Of a stretch of 64,000 nucleotides of DNA, positions 36,548 through 47,317 are shown piece by piece; within the stretch, counting starts at the first letter, position 1; every line of letters begins with the position of its first letter. Origin of the DNA: Ferruginibacter paludis (GTDB lineage Bacteria; Bacteroidota; Bacteroidia; Chitinophagales; Chitinophagaceae); assembly GCF_030409685.1 (NCBI RefSeq), contig NZ_JAUFQJ010000002.1, forward strand, positions 62,001 through 126,000, written 5' to 3'. The position numbers and the translations under genes were made by a program. Below the pieces are notes generated by a model. The model was not told the DNA's origin and searched no databases. It saw nothing but the letters and a program-made list of their open reading frames with translations.

Positions 36548-38374
36548 TTATTTTAAGTTCAACTTTATCTGCAACTCATCAAACTGCTTTTCATCGATGG
36601 TGCTTGGTGCATCCAGCATCACATCCCGGCCACTGTTATTTTTTGGAAAAGCAATGAAGTCACGGATGCTTTCACTGCCGCCAAGAATAGCACATAAGCG
36701 GTCGAAACCAAATGCCAGTCCGCCATGCGGCGGTGCGCCATATTCAAAGGCGCCTAGTAAAAAGCCAAATTTGTGGTGTTGTTCTGCTTCATCCATACCC
36801 AGTGCTGCAAACATTTTTTCCTGCAAAGCCCGTTGAAAAATACGGATGCTTCCGCCACCAATTTCATTGCCATTTAATACCATGTCATACGCATTGGCTT
36901 TGATACTGGCGTAAGGATGTTCCAGGTATTTGGCGGCATCTTCAATCACCGGGTTGTTGTTGATCATAACGTTGATATGATCCGGTTTGGGTGAAGTAAA
37001 CGGATGATGCCTTGCCACCCACCGGTTATCATCTTCAGCATATTCAAACAACGGAAAATCCAGTACCCACAATAATTTAAATTCATCTGTTTTACGCATG
37101 CCCAGCTTATCGGCCATGTACATGCGCAGGTCGCTGGCGGCTTTCCTGGTGCGTTCTTCTGCGCCCGCCAGTATTAAAATTAAATCGCCTGCTTTTGCAT
37201 TGGCCGCATCTGCAATGGCTTTTAATTTTTCGGGGCTATAAAATTTATCTACGCTGCTCTTGTAAGTACCATCGGCATTGCATTTAATAAATACTAATCC
37301 CTTCATGCCTATTTGCGGACGTTTTACCCACTCCGTCAGTTCATCCGTTTGCTTGCGTGTGTATTCGCCGCAGCCGGGTATAGCAATAGCCAAAACTGTT
37401 TCGGCATCGTCAAATACACCAAAGCCAACACCATCAATTAATGCAGCCTGGGATGTTTTTGACGGAAAAGTATGCTGCGGAAATTTCAGGTTGGCAATTT
37501 TTATTTCGAAACGAATGTCCGGTTTATCATTGCCGTAATTCCACATCGCTTCTTCCCAGGTCATACGTTCAACCACATCAGTATAATCTATATTTTTTAC
37601 ATCTTTAAAAATGCGTTTTACCAGGCCTTCAAACATGTTTAAAATATCTTCCTGCTCCACAAAACTCATTTCACAATCTATTTGTGTAAACTCGGGCTGG
37701 CGGTCAGCTCTAAGATCCTCATCCCTGAAACATTTTACAATCTGGTAGTAACGGTCGTAACCACTCACCATCAGTAATTGTTTAAACGTTTGCGGACTTT
37801 GTGGCAAAGCATAAAACTGGCCGGGGTTCATCCTGCTTGGCACCACAAAATCTCTTGCACCTTCCGGAGTAGATTTTATCAGGAAGGGTGTTTCAATATC
37901 CATGAAATTATTTTCATGCAGGTAATTGCGGGTGCTGCGGCCAACCGCATAGCGCAGTTCCAGGTTTTTCTTCACCATGTTTCTGCGTAAATCCAAAAAG
38001 CGGTATTTCATCCGCAGTTCATCGCCACCATCTGTATCATCCTGTATTGAAAAAGGTGGCACGGCCGACTTATTTAAAATAGTAAACTCGCTTACTGCAA
38101 TTTCAATTTCACCTGTTGCAATGTTTGCATTTTTATTGCTGCGTTCATTCACAGTTCCTTTCACTTGCAATACAAACTCACGGCCCAGTGGATTAGCGTC
38201 CAACTGTGCATTCAGGTTTTCGGCAAACAACAATTGTGTAATACCGTACCGGTCGCGGAGATCAACAAAAGTAATGCTGCCAAACTTGCGGATGGTTTGC
38301 ACCCAGCCACTGAGGGTAATTTCTTTTTTTACATCGGTAATTCTTAATTCACCGCAGGTATGCGATCTGTACAT
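36548..38374 (-). CDS. aspS: Aspartyl-tRNA synthetase
   Basis: 608 residues from ATG 38374 ([18 protein letters not shown]), the normal start for the family. An in-frame ATG 48 codons earlier (38518) overlaps the promoter box and gives a non-homologous tail. The anticodon-binding OB fold ([20 protein letters not shown]), class II motif 2 ([21 protein letters not shown]), the GAD insertion ([11 protein letters not shown]) and motif 3 ([10 protein letters not shown]) are all present. The bacterial type has the insertion and may be discriminating or not; this cannot be read here. Confidence 0.97.
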   Translation of the reverse strand: MYRSHTCGELRITDVKKEITLSGWVQTIRKFGSITFVDLRDRYGITQLLFAENLNAQLDANPLGREFVLQVKGTVNERSNKNANIATGEIEIAVSEFTILNKSAVPPFSIQDDTDGGDELRMKYRFLDLRRNMVKKNLELRYAVGRSTRNYLHENNFMDIETPFLIKSTPEGARDFVVPSRMNPGQFYALPQSPQTFKQLLMVSGYDRYYQIVKCFRDEDLRADRQPEFTQIDCEMSFVEQEDILNMFEGLVKRIFKDVKNIDYTDVVERMTWEEAMWNYGNDKPDIRFEIKIANLKFPQHTFPSKTSQAALIDGVGFGVFDDAETVLAIAIPGCGEYTRKQTDELTEWVKRPQIGMKGLVFIKCNADGTYKSSVDKFYSPEKLKAIADAANAKAGDLILILAGAEERTRKAASDLRMYMADKLGMRKTDEFKLLWVLDFPLFEYAEDDNRWVARHHPFTSPKPDHINVMINNNPVIEDAAKYLEHPYASIKANAYDMVLNGNEIGGGSIRIFQRALQEKMFAALGMDEAEQHHKFGFLLGAFEYGAPPHGGLAFGFDRLCAILGGSESIRDFIAFPKNNSGRDVMLDAPSTIDEKQFDELQIKLNLK

Positions 38375-38515
38375 ATGTTTTTTTTTAGTCCGTATTGCTG
38401 AAACAAAACCGGGCGTTAATTTTATTTTGGAACCAGCAGTTGAGCCTTGGTGAAGCTGCATGGGCGACGCTCCGTTCAGGTATGGTACTGCTATAAGGCT
38501 TTTATCAAGCGGCTG

Positions 38516-38523
38516 CAAATATA
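38516..38523 (-). promoter_or_regulatory. Promoter -7 box of aspS
   Basis: TATATTTG on minus fits TAnnTTTG. It implies a leader of about 135 bases before the aspS ATG at 38374 and argues against a start at 38518. Confidence 0.6.
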
Positions 38524-38652
38524 CAAATAGAAAGTGTAGAGGTAAATGATTTTAGCGCAGGGAGGTTGTTTTGTGGGAATGCCCATAATAAGTAAAAGTG
38601 ATGCATTGGAATAGTTTCATCTTTTTGAAGTAAAACTAAGGGGGGCAAATGT

Positions 38653-39006
38653 TTACATCGTTTCCAATACCATTGGATGTTTTGGCTTCCACCATAGATA
38701 ATAATAGGCCAAAATTATTAAACCTATCATAAAAGGAATAATTGCTAAATGTTTGTAGGTAAATTCTCCAAATAGTGGATTACCGTCAAAGTGTAAAAAT
38801 TCGCTGATCATCCAGTAAGAGTTGGCGGTAATCCAAACCACAATAGCCACATTGTGACATACTTCACTCATGAATTGCCTTGTACGGAAGGCGATCACAA
38901 TAGCAATGATGAGGGTGGGGAAAATCATGGCAATACCCAGCGGCTTCCAGATCATGCACCAGCTGATATCTTTCAAAAGCCAGAATACAATGTGCAGGTT
39001 TTCCAT
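38653..39006 (-). CDS. Small integral membrane protein, unknown function
   Basis: 117 residues from ATG 39006 (MENLHIVFWLLKDIS). A longer frame from 39048 or 39084 exists but adds polar residues ahead of the first span. Three hydrophobic helices can be seen: WKPLGIAMIFPTLIIAIVIAF, NVAIVVWITANSYWMI and LAIIPFMIGLIILAYYYLWW. Conserved-looking Trp, His and Asn residues are in the loops. No family recognised. Single gene between rpsT and aspS. Confidence 0.75.
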   Translation of the reverse strand: MENLHIVFWLLKDISWCMIWKPLGIAMIFPTLIIAIVIAFRTRQFMSEVCHNVAIVVWITANSYWMISEFLHFDGNPLFGEFTYKHLAIIPFMIGLIILAYYYLWWKPKHPMVLETM

Positions 39007-39172
39007 TTTACGATATTTTATCGGAATGGAGTACACTTCGTTGCTCATGCAGTAGTTAATTGTTGAAATGCGAATATATATCATTCACAATACAGGTATG
39101 CCGGGTATTGCCTGCCTGCATCAAATTTATTGACCACAAGATTTCGGGAGAGAAATAGTTCCATAAAAAAAA

Positions 39173-39195
39173 CCTGCCGAATGATATTCAACAGG
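39173..39195 (-). terminator. Terminator of rpsT
   Basis: On minus, CCTGTTGAAT pairs with ATTCGGCAGG (with G-T wobbles) around ATC and is followed by eight T residues. It starts 30 bp past the rpsT stop. Confidence 0.88.
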
Positions 39196-39224
39196 CTTTT
39201 AAATGATATTATTAAAAGTAAAAA

Positions 39225-39488
39225 TTATTTTACTGCAGAAAGCGCATTCACTTTTCTGGCCAGCTTGCTTTTTAAATTGGCAGCCTTGTTTTTATGAATG
39301 GTACCACGTTTTGCCAGTTTATCAATCATAGCGGTAACAGATGGTAATTTTTCTGCGGCTCCTTCTTTATTATCTATTGCCCTGATATCACGTATTGCAT
39401 TACGCGTTGTTTTACCGTAATAACGGTTACGCTCATTGCGTTTGGTGCTTTGACGGACATCTTTTTTGGTTGCTGCGTGATTTGCCAT
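39225..39488 (-). CDS. rpsT: 30S ribosomal protein S20
   Basis: 87 residues from ATG 39488 (MANHAATKKDVRQSTKRNE). The pattern is the S20 one: basic helices, NAIRDIRA, MIDKLAKRGTIHKNKAANLKSKL. It binds 16S rRNA early in assembly. A full promoter is 23 bp upstream and a terminator downstream, so it is a single-gene unit. Confidence 0.97.
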   Translation of the reverse strand: MANHAATKKDVRQSTKRNERNRYYGKTTRNAIRDIRAIDNKEGAAEKLPSVTAMIDKLAKRGTIHKNKAANLKSKLARKVNALSAVK

Positions 39489-39510
39489 TTTTAAATCTAT
39501 TTTTGGGCTG

Positions 39511-39540
39511 CAAAGATAAGGGTATATAATAAGAAACAAA
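39511..39540 (-). promoter_or_regulatory. Canonical Bacteroidota promoter of rpsT
   Basis: On minus, TTTG (39540-39537) is followed after 18 bases by TATCTTTG (39518-39511). This matches the TTTG-N(17-20)-TAnnTTTG sigma-ABfr consensus well and is the clearest promoter in the window. Transcription would begin about 15-20 bp before the rpsT ATG. Confidence 0.85.
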
Positions 39541-39896
39541 CAATATAACGGTAGTAATTTTCAAAAATACGCTTACAGTCTGCAAATCAACTTGTTTTAT
39601 TTGAAAAAATCGGTTTTCTATATGACGTAACTTCATGCAACCCGGCACTGAATTGGCGTATTTTCATGCCATATCCGTTTCACTAACGAGTTTAATTTTT
39701 TATTGGCACTGTTTCTGTCAAATTAAAAGCCTAAAACAATTCATGTTTTATGAGACCTGCCAAAAGTATTTAAAGATGCTTTTTAAGGGCGATGTTTATA
39801 ACAATTTTAATTAAAATGCGTTTACTATCTGTTTATAAAAACCGATATTTGCAGACACAATTTGCAGCGATAAAATAAATAATTTTCTAATTTACC
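39541..39896 (+). promoter_or_regulatory. Long upstream region of sucA
   Basis: A 356 bp A/T-rich gap with no gene. Near its end GATATTTG (about 39842-39850) resembles a -7 box with one mismatch, so the sucA promoter is probably there. I see no clear repeat or riboswitch in the remainder. Confidence 0.4.
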
Positions 39897-42662
39897 ATGA
39901 AGGATTTTCAATACATCACGAATGCCCATCCCGCCTACATCGAAAATTTATACAATGACTTTATAAAAAATCCGGAAAGTGTTGATGCAGAGATGCGCAA
40001 CTTTTTTGAAGGCTTTGATTTTGCCGTAAGTAACTACAATGGCAATGGTAACGGAAAGCCTGCAGCAACAAATGGGGTAACAGCAGATAAAGCGCAGACA
40101 GATACGGTTCAGCTGGACAAGGAATTTAATGTATACCAGTTAATTTTAGCCTACCGGCGAAAAGGTCATTTAATAGCCAGCACCAATCCCATTCGAGAGA
40201 GAAAGGATCGGAAGGCTAACCTGGGCCTGGAAAATTTTGGATTCTCTGAAGCAGACCTGTCAACAGAATTTGAATCTGGAAAATTTGTAGGCCTGGGTAA
40301 AACGTCCCTTAAAAATATTGTTAGCCATTTACAACGATGCTATACAACACACGTAGGTGTTGAGTTCAGTGCCATTAACAGCCGGAGGAAAAGGGACTGG
40401 ATTATTAACGCGGTTGAGCATACTATGCTGGAGCCCTTATCTCTGGAGCAAAAGAAGAGGATATTACAGAAATTGAATGAGGGGGTAATGTTTGAAAAAT
40501 TCCTTCATACTAAATACATCGGTCAAAAAAGATTTTCGCTGGAAGGAGGTGAAACAACCATTGCGGCACTGGACGCCATCATTAATACTGCATCTGCCAA
40601 CAATGTGCAGGAAGTGGTAATCGGTATGGCCCACCGCGGCAGGTTGAATATCCTGGCCAACATTATGGGCAAAACCTACGAAAATATTTTTAATGAATTT
40701 GAAGGCACGGCAACACCTGACACTACCATGGGATCTGGCGACGTAAAGTATCACCTTGGCTATAGCAGTGAAGTAGAAACCGACCTGGGGAATAAAATCA
40801 ATTTAAAACTTTGTCCCAACCCGTCGCATCTTGAAGCGGTGGACCCTGTTGTAGTGGGCTTTGCCAGGAGTAAAGCAGATGTATTGTACAATAGTGATTT
40901 TGATAAAATCTTACCGATATTGATTCATGGAGATGCATCCGTTGCAGGGCAGGGTGTGGTATATGAAGTGTTGCAGATGTGCAACCTGAAAGGATATTAT
41001 ACAGGGGGAACCATTCACTTTGTAATCAATAACCAGATAGGCTTCACTACAGATTTTGAGGACGCACGCAGTTCGGATTATTGTACTTCTATTGCCGCAA
41101 TGGTAAAAGCGCCGGTATTACACGTAAATGGCGATGACCCAGAAATGGTGGTAAAGGCAGTACAAATTGCAACTAAATACAGGCAGGAATTTAACAGTGA
41201 TATTTTCGTGGATATGGTTTGCTACCGCAAGCATGGTCACAACGAAGGCGACGAACCGAAGTTTACGCAGCCTCAGTTATATGCGTTAATTGATAAGCAC
41301 CTTAATCCAAGGGAAGTATACACCCAGTACCTGATACAAAATGGCGAGGCAGACGCCCAGGAACTGGCTAAGGAAATGGAGAAAAAGTTTTTGGCAGACC
41401 TGCAGGAAAGACTGGATGAGGTAAAACAACATCCATTGCCTTATACTTTCCAAAAACCCGAACTGTGGTGGAAAAGTTTACGCAAAGCCGCGCCGTTGGA
41501 TTTTGAAACGTCCCCGGTAACCGCTATCAGCGAAACCAATTTTAAATTATTGTTTGATGGGTTAATGAAATGGCCTGCAGATTTTAAACCCTTGCGCAAA
41601 GTAGAGAAGCTGCTGCAGGATAAAATAAAATTGTACAACGATGAGCATAAAGTAGACTGGGCTACAGCAGAACTGATGGCCTACGGCAGTTTATTAATTG
41701 AAGGCAAGGATGTGCGTATGAGTGGTCAGGATGTTCAACGGGGAACTTTTAGTCACCGGCATGCCATTTTGAGAGATGAAAATAATAACAATGAATATAG
41801 CCGACTGGATCATTTCACAGAAATGCAGGCACCTTTCCGCATTTATAATTCATTACTGAGTGAATATGCGGTGCTGGGTTTTGAATATGGTTATTCTATG
41901 GCCAACCCAAATGCACTGGTAATTTGGGAGGCGCAGTTTGGCGACTTCTGTAATGGCGCACAGACTATGATTGACCAGTTTATTGTTGCAGCTGAAACCA
42001 AGTGGCAACGTATGAATGGCGTGGTAATGCTGCTGCCGCATGGCTATGAAGGACAGGGACCAGAACACAGCAGCGCCAGGATGGAACGTTTTTTACAAAT
42101 GTGTGCCGAATTGAATATAGTAATCACCAATATCACTACGGCCGCCAATTTTTTCCACGCCTTGCGCAGGCAGCTTTGCTGGTCGTTCAGAAAGCCTTTA
42201 ATTAATTTTTCGCCCAAGGCAAATCTTCGTCATCCAGGCAGCTACAGTTCAGCCAGTGATTTTACTAATGGAAAATTTAAAGAGGTGATAGACGATGTGT
42301 TTGTAAACGATGCCGCTGAAGTAAAGAAAATATTATTCTGTTCAGGTAAAATATATTTTGACCTTGCTGAAAGGCAGCAGAAAGAGAACCGTAAAGATGT
42401 GGCCATTGTGCGACTGGAACAAATTTATCCCATACCACAAAAACAGCTGGATGAATTATATAGCAAATACAGCAAAGCCATCTGGCACTGGGTGCAGGAA
42501 GAGCCGCTGAACATGGGTGCTGCCAGCTTTTTGCGCATGAATTTAAAGAACATTAATTTCTTTATCATCAGCAGGGTACAAAGCGCATCAACTGCTACGG
42601 GTTATGCTAAAATTCATGCTAAGGAACAGGCTGAAATAATTGATACAGCGTTCAGTATTTAA
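39897..42662 (+). CDS. sucA: 2-oxoglutarate dehydrogenase E1 component
   Basis: 921 residues, full length. It begins with the N-terminal helix typical of OGDH E1 (YIENLYNDFIKNPESVDAEMRNFFEGFD). Thiamine diphosphate binding is shown by GMAHRGRLNILANI, HGDASVAGQGVVYE and the GDD/NNQ motif region DPEMVVKAV with NNQIGFTT. FSHRHAILRDE and LLPHGYEGQGPEHSSAR mark the C-terminal transketolase half. It decarboxylates 2-oxoglutarate and passes the succinyl group to E2. A terminator separates it from sucB 148 bp downstream, yet the two act as one complex. Confidence 0.97.
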   Translation: MKDFQYITNAHPAYIENLYNDFIKNPESVDAEMRNFFEGFDFAVSNYNGNGNGKPAATNGVTADKAQTDTVQLDKEFNVYQLILAYRRKGHLIASTNPIRERKDRKANLGLENFGFSEADLSTEFESGKFVGLGKTSLKNIVSHLQRCYTTHVGVEFSAINSRRKRDWIINAVEHTMLEPLSLEQKKRILQKLNEGVMFEKFLHTKYIGQKRFSLEGGETTIAALDAIINTASANNVQEVVIGMAHRGRLNILANIMGKTYENIFNEFEGTATPDTTMGSGDVKYHLGYSSEVETDLGNKINLKLCPNPSHLEAVDPVVVGFARSKADVLYNSDFDKILPILIHGDASVAGQGVVYEVLQMCNLKGYYTGGTIHFVINNQIGFTTDFEDARSSDYCTSIAAMVKAPVLHVNGDDPEMVVKAVQIATKYRQEFNSDIFVDMVCYRKHGHNEGDEPKFTQPQLYALIDKHLNPREVYTQYLIQNGEADAQELAKEMEKKFLADLQERLDEVKQHPLPYTFQKPELWWKSLRKAAPLDFETSPVTAISETNFKLLFDGLMKWPADFKPLRKVEKLLQDKIKLYNDEHKVDWATAELMAYGSLLIEGKDVRMSGQDVQRGTFSHRHAILRDENNNNEYSRLDHFTEMQAPFRIYNSLLSEYAVLGFEYGYSMANPNALVIWEAQFGDFCNGAQTMIDQFIVAAETKWQRMNGVVMLLPHGYEGQGPEHSSARMERFLQMCAELNIVITNITTAANFFHALRRQLCWSFRKPLINFSPKANLRHPGSYSSASDFTNGKFKEVIDDVFVNDAAEVKKILFCSGKIYFDLAERQQKENRKDVAIVRLEQIYPIPQKQLDELYSKYSKAIWHWVQEEPLNMGAASFLRMNLKNINFFIISRVQSASTATGYAKIHAKEQAEIIDTAFSI

Positions 42663-42684
42663 ATTATCTCTAAAAACAAAATTC

Positions 42685-42710
42685 AAAACCGGCTCATTGC
42701 CGGTTTTTTT
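42685..42710 (+). terminator. Intrinsic terminator between sucA and sucB
   Basis: AAAACCGGC pairs with GCCGGTTTT around a short loop, ending in T7. It lies about 25 bp after sucA. Unless it leaks, sucB needs its own promoter in 42711-42809. Confidence 0.85.
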
Positions 42711-42809
42711 ATCCTGAAACTAAAGCAGTTCTAGAAGGATTAATTTAAATGGCTCCTGTTTTTTTATTGACAAGATTAACCGAAATTCGCACAACATTAA
42801 ATAATAACA

Positions 42810-44030
42810 ATGGCAATAGAAATAAAGGTACCTTCTGTAGGAGAAAGTATAACGGAAGTTACGCTCGTTAAGTGGCTAAAAAAAGACGGTGAATATGTTG
42901 ACAGGGATGAAGTAATTGCAGAATTGGAAAGTGAAAAAGCCACTTTTGAAATCAATGCGGAACAGGCTGGGGTGTTAAAAACAATTGCGGCGGAAGGGGA
43001 TACATTGAAGATCGGTGATATAGCCTGCAGTATAGATACGGAAGCAGCCAAACCTGAAGGAAAAGCAGCGCCGGCTGAGATTGTGGCAGCACCAATAAAA
43101 GCAGCTGCAACAGAGCCTGTAGCAGCACCTAAAGCAATTGAAGCAGATGTAAAAGCAACGCCGGTAGCAGCGGCTATCATAGCGGATAAAAAAGTAGACG
43201 TTAAAACTGTGGTTCCCAGCGGCAGCAATGGCCGCATTGTAAAACAGGATGTGCTTGAAGCCATCAATAATCCCGGCAGAAAGCCTGGCGTGGAGTTGTT
43301 TGGCCGGGAGAAGCGTACAGAAAAAATGAGCAACCTGCGCAAAACAATCAGCCGCAGACTGGTGGAAGCTAAAAATACCACCGCGATGCTCACCACTTTT
43401 AATGAAGTGGATATGAGTGCCATCATGGACATAAGGGCAAAAAATAAAGATAAATTTAAAGAAAGCCATGGAGTAAATCTTGGCTTTATGAGTTTTTTTA
43501 CTAAAGCCTGTTGCTTTGCATTACAGGAATGGCCTGCGGTAAATGCCATGATAGACGGGGAAGGTATTCAGTACCATAATTATTGCGATATCTCAATTGC
43601 TGTGTCTGCTCCAAAAGGCCTGGTGGTACCCGTTATAAGGAATGCCGAAAGTTTGAGCATGGCTGAAATAGAAAAAAAGGTAGTGGAACTGGCAACAAAA
43701 GCGAAAGAGAATAAGTTAACAATTGAAGAAATGAGCGGAGGTACTTTCACCATTACCAATGGTGGAGTTTTCGGATCTTTGATGAGCACACCAATCATCA
43801 ATATTCCACAAAGCGCTATTTTGGGAATGCATAAAATACAGGACAGGCCTATGGCGATCAACGGGCAGGTAGTAATAAAACCCATGATGTACCTGGCTTT
43901 GAGCTATGATCACCGTATCATAGATGGGCGGGAATCGGTAAGTTTTTTGGTAAGGGTAAAAGAACTGCTCGAAAATCCTGCCTTGCTTTTATTCGGAAAA
44001 GATCCTGTGAAAAGTTTACTTGAACTATAA
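42810..44030 (+). CDS. sucB: 2-oxoglutarate dehydrogenase E2 (dihydrolipoamide succinyltransferase)
   Basis: 406 residues. Lipoyl domain with Lys43 in [10 protein letters not shown], an Ala/Pro-rich linker ([18 protein letters not shown]), the peripheral E1/E3-binding domain ([19 protein letters not shown]) and the catalytic domain with [16 protein letters not shown]. It carries succinyl to CoA. The E3 subunit gene (lpd) is not in this window. A long open frame on the opposite strand is a shadow caused by Ala/Pro codons. Confidence 0.96.
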   Translation: MAIEIKVPSVGESITEVTLVKWLKKDGEYVDRDEVIAELESEKATFEINAEQAGVLKTIAAEGDTLKIGDIACSIDTEAAKPEGKAAPAEIVAAPIKAAATEPVAAPKAIEADVKATPVAAAIIADKKVDVKTVVPSGSNGRIVKQDVLEAINNPGRKPGVELFGREKRTEKMSNLRKTISRRLVEAKNTTAMLTTFNEVDMSAIMDIRAKNKDKFKESHGVNLGFMSFFTKACCFALQEWPAVNAMIDGEGIQYHNYCDISIAVSAPKGLVVPVIRNAESLSMAEIEKKVVELATKAKENKLTIEEMSGGTFTITNGGVFGSLMSTPIINIPQSAILGMHKIQDRPMAINGQVVIKPMMYLALSYDHRIIDGRESVSFLVRVKELLENPALLLFGKDPVKSLLEL

Positions 44031-44050
44031 ATATTTTACATTTTATTAGC

Positions 44051-44071
44051 ACGGCTGGTTTTTCCAGCCGT
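44051..44071 (+). terminator. Hairpin after sucB
   Basis: ACGGCTGG pairs perfectly with CCAGCCGT around TTTTT. The tail GTATATTTTG is only partly T-rich, so termination may be incomplete and the next gene (17 bp on) could be partly co-transcribed. Confidence 0.65.
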
Positions 44072-44087
44072 GTATATTTTGTATATT

Positions 44088-45284
44088 ATGAGCCGTTTTC
44101 ACTCCTATATAAACACAACAATAAAATTGGTGGAGTTGTATAAAGGCGATCAGCCTTTTGCCATTTTCATCAAATCTTTTTTTAGCAAAGAAAAAAAGTA
44201 TGGTTCAAAAGACCGTAAACATATTGCTTCACTTTGTTACAATTACTTCCGCCTTGGTTTTGCCATGCGCAATTATTCAGCGGAACAAAAAATAAAACTG
44301 GCTGTTTTTTTATGTGAAAAAGAATCCACTGATTTTGCTGAAAAAATAATTCCTGAATGGCATGACAAAATAAGTTGGCCGTTAGAAAAAAAGCTGGCAC
44401 TGGTAAAAGATCAGTTTTTGATAGCTAACATTTTTCCTTTTAGTTCGGAATTGAGTGATGGTATCACTGTTGAAAAATACTGCCTGTCAATGCTGGTACA
44501 GCCACTTCTTTTTTTGCGTATTCGTCCACAATGCAAAGTCACTACCACAAAAAAACTGGAAAAATCCAAACTCGATTACCAGTTGATTGGTACCGCGTGT
44601 ATTCAGCTTCCGGCTGCTGTGAATGTGGATGATTTTTTTATTATTGATAAAGAAGTGGTGGTGCAGGATTACAATTCGCAGCGGGTGTTAAATTATTTGC
44701 AGGTGAATGAGGACGGGTTATTGGGAAGCATAGTCGGCAATAAGGGAATCATTACCTGGGATTGCTGTGCTGCAAGCGGCGGTAAGTCAATTCTGTTATT
44801 GGATACATTAAAACATAAGCTAGATCTTACTATTTCAGATATCCGTCCGGGAATTGTAATGAACCTCCATCAGCGGTTTAAAAAAGCCGGTGTTAAGCAA
44901 TACAATTATTTTATTGCAGATGTGGGCGATACCAATTTTTCACCACCCGCCAGGGATTATGAACTGATCATTTGCGATGCACCCTGTACGGGAAGCGGCA
45001 CCTGGAGCAGAACGCCGGAACAATTGTCTTTTTTTGATTTAGAAGATCTCAAAAAATACAGCGGCATACAAAAAAGAATTGCAGGCAATGTGGTGTCGCA
45101 TCTTAAAAAAGGGGGCATATTTATTTACATAACCTGTTCCGTATTCAGGGAAGAGAACGAAGCCATTGCCGGTTTTATACAAGATACACTGCATTTAGAT
45201 TTACTGCACCAGGAAATACTGGAAGGCTTCGGTAGAAGAGCTGATAGCATGTTTGTAGCCGTATTTAAAAACAAGGCGGATTAG
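44088..45284 (+). CDS. RsmB/NOL1-type RNA cytosine-C5 methyltransferase
   Basis: 398 residues from ATG 44088 (MSRFHSYINTTIKLVELYKG); an ATG 18 bases earlier overlaps the hairpin region. The SAM site is WDCCAASGGKSILLLD. Catalytic Cys pair: DAPCTGSGTW and ITCSVFREEN, as in the NOL1/NOP2/Sun family of m5C methyltransferases. It lacks the N-terminal NusB-like domain of Escherichia coli RsmB, as is usual for the Bacteroidota form. Target (16S rRNA or other) is not certain. Its stop overlaps the convergent subtilase gene by four bases. Confidence 0.9.
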   Translation: MSRFHSYINTTIKLVELYKGDQPFAIFIKSFFSKEKKYGSKDRKHIASLCYNYFRLGFAMRNYSAEQKIKLAVFLCEKESTDFAEKIIPEWHDKISWPLEKKLALVKDQFLIANIFPFSSELSDGITVEKYCLSMLVQPLLFLRIRPQCKVTTTKKLEKSKLDYQLIGTACIQLPAAVNVDDFFIIDKEVVVQDYNSQRVLNYLQVNEDGLLGSIVGNKGIITWDCCAASGGKSILLLDTLKHKLDLTISDIRPGIVMNLHQRFKKAGVKQYNYFIADVGDTNFSPPARDYELIICDAPCTGSGTWSRTPEQLSFFDLEDLKKYSGIQKRIAGNVVSHLKKGGIFIYITCSVFREENEAIAGFIQDTLHLDLLHQEILEGFGRRADSMFVAVFKNKAD

Positions 45285-47251
45285 GGTACAATTACTTTTT
45301 TTGTAATGACTTTTTTATCATTGATAAGAACGGTGACAAAATACACCCCCCGGCTCAACTGCTTTACAGGTATAGAAAAAATTTTCGTTCCACTTACAGG
45401 CTGTTTCAGCAGGCTGTACACTTTTTGCCCGCTGCCATTATATAGTTCTATTGAGGTATTGACAGCAGTATTTCTTGTTACAGAAATAAAAATATTTTCA
45501 ACTGCAGGGTTGGGATTGATGCTTATTTTTTCTGTAAGATTTACTGTATTACAATTGGGGGTATAGTTCACAGAGGTCGAATCCAGGTAAAAGCTGGTGT
45601 CGGAAGCAATGGTCATTTTGAAACGATATTCTATTGCCAGACTGTTTTTTATGGCGCTCAAATCATCGGTATAACTGAAGGTTTTTTTTGTAAAGTCGGT
45701 GTTACTGGTTTTTAAAACTGAAAGTGTTGTGTAGGATGTTTCGCCCGGCAGTTTTCTTTCTATATCCACAAACATATCCGCAGCCGTTTTAATATCCAGT
45801 TGCAACTTAATATCGCAATTGCTACCTGGCGTAATTTGTTGGGCGTATAATTTTTTTATCAGCAACACAAACGCATTTTTTACATCTGGCACACCATAAC
45901 CGGTGCGATCGTTGGGCGTAGTAAATTTATCTGCCGAGCGCCCGAGCGCATCAATAACCTGCATATTGTTTACTTCCGGAAAAGCCTGCCACAAACAGGT
46001 TGTAATACCAGCCATGATAGGGCAGGCAAACGATGTTCCGGAGCCATAAGCCGGGTTACCACTGTTAGCGTCAGCTATTACCGCACGAACGCCCACTGCA
46101 GCAACAGTGGGTTTTACCTGGCCGTCACTGGAAGGGCCATAACTGCTGAAGCCGGCAACCTGCCTGCTTGTATCAACTGCCCCTACAGCCAGCACACTAT
46201 CAGCATCCGCAGGAGTGGTAATGTAATGCCAGTTGCTTGCACCTTCGTTGCCTGCAGCAGCAACCATTAAAATTCCTTTTTTTGCGGCAAGGTCTGCCGC
46301 CCCGGCAATTGTAGTGGTATTGCCGTCCATGTTAGCATAGTTGTAATTAAAAATGGGATTATCAAAAGTGCTATAGCCCAACGACACAGAAAATACATCT
46401 GCTCCTAAACTATCCGCCCGTTCTGCCGCCGAAACCCAGTTATCTTCTTCTACCGGATATTCGCTGCTGATGTCTTCTGTACGATATAGATAGAAAGATG
46501 TTTTTGGCGCCGTACCTACAAATACACCAGGCATATTGGCAGCAATGGTACTTAAGCAATTCATGCCATGCGCAAAGTCTTCGTTTACACTTGCATTACC
46601 TGCGACAAAATCCCATGTTTCCAATACCTGGTTGTTGTTGCGAATGCTATCAAATGTAGGTAAGCTTTGATAATGATAAAACCCGGCATCCATAATCGCC
46701 ATTTGCATTCCTTCGCCCCTGAAGCCATGATTGTGTAAGAATTCAACATTGTGTAAATGCACCTGAGGGTAAGCAACGCCATAATTGTAAAAACCGGCCG
46801 GACTTTGAGGTCTGTTGGTTACACCAGCAGGTATAGTTGCTGCTACACTATCCGGTTGTTTATCACGATGTAAACTCAAAAATCTTGCTGCAACCGGGCT
46901 GGTGTTTTTTACAAAAGAAAAAGCATTGATTTTGTTTAAAGCCCCATTATCACTGGTTTGTATACACACCTGGTTAAACCATTTACTTACGCTGAGAATG
47001 GTTACAGTGCCGGATAAGCGGATGCTGTCGATATAGGCAGGCGTAACAGGTACATCTGTTTCATCTATATTGATATTGTATCTAGTCCTTCTGTCAATAG
47101 CCCGTTGAGTTAAAAACTGTGACGGATTGCTGGTTGAAAACGAAGACCCGTTTTTATCTTTTAACCGAATAACGTAACGGGAAAACTGGGCGAAACTATC
47201 GGTGTGGAATGCGATTAAAACGACGTAAAAAAAAAGCGGGAGTTTCTTCAT
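45281..47251 (-). CDS. Subtilisin-like (S8) peptidase with type IX secretion tail
   Basis: 656 residues from ATG 47251 (MKKLPLFFYVVLIAFHTDSFAQ, signal peptide). The catalytic triad is Asp in AIMDAGF (about residue 187), His in FAHGMNCLSTIAA (about 228) and Ser in GSGTSFACPIMAG (about 405). The C-terminal 90 residues (INPNPAVENIFISV ... GVYFVTVLINDKKVITKKVIV) form a T9SS type A sorting domain. The protein is therefore exported to the cell surface or medium and the tail is removed on the way. A secreted protease of broad role. Confidence 0.93.
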   Translation of the reverse strand: MKKLPLFFYVVLIAFHTDSFAQFSRYVIRLKDKNGSSFSTSNPSQFLTQRAIDRRTRYNINIDETDVPVTPAYIDSIRLSGTVTILSVSKWFNQVCIQTSDNGALNKINAFSFVKNTSPVAARFLSLHRDKQPDSVAATIPAGVTNRPQSPAGFYNYGVAYPQVHLHNVEFLHNHGFRGEGMQMAIMDAGFYHYQSLPTFDSIRNNNQVLETWDFVAGNASVNEDFAHGMNCLSTIAANMPGVFVGTAPKTSFYLYRTEDISSEYPVEEDNWVSAAERADSLGADVFSVSLGYSTFDNPIFNYNYANMDGNTTTIAGAADLAAKKGILMVAAAGNEGASNWHYITTPADADSVLAVGAVDTSRQVAGFSSYGPSSDGQVKPTVAAVGVRAVIADANSGNPAYGSGTSFACPIMAGITTCLWQAFPEVNNMQVIDALGRSADKFTTPNDRTGYGVPDVKNAFVLLIKKLYAQQITPGSNCDIKLQLDIKTAADMFVDIERKLPGETSYTTLSVLKTSNTDFTKKTFSYTDDLSAIKNSLAIEYRFKMTIASDTSFYLDSTSVNYTPNCNTVNLTEKISINPNPAVENIFISVTRNTAVNTSIELYNGSGQKVYSLLKQPVSGTKIFSIPVKQLSRGVYFVTVLINDKKVITKKVIVP

Positions 47252-47317
47252 TTGTACTTTGATTAACCTGTTCATCAGGTATCAAATTTAAAAAGAATTA
47301 TTGAAAGCGGTTGGCCG

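Noticed and set aside
42797..43549. A 250-codon open frame on minus, opposite sucB
   Set aside because: It mirrors the Ala/Pro/Lys-rich linker and lipoyl domain of sucB and has a low-complexity Ala/Ser composition. sucB is a certain gene, so this is a shadow.
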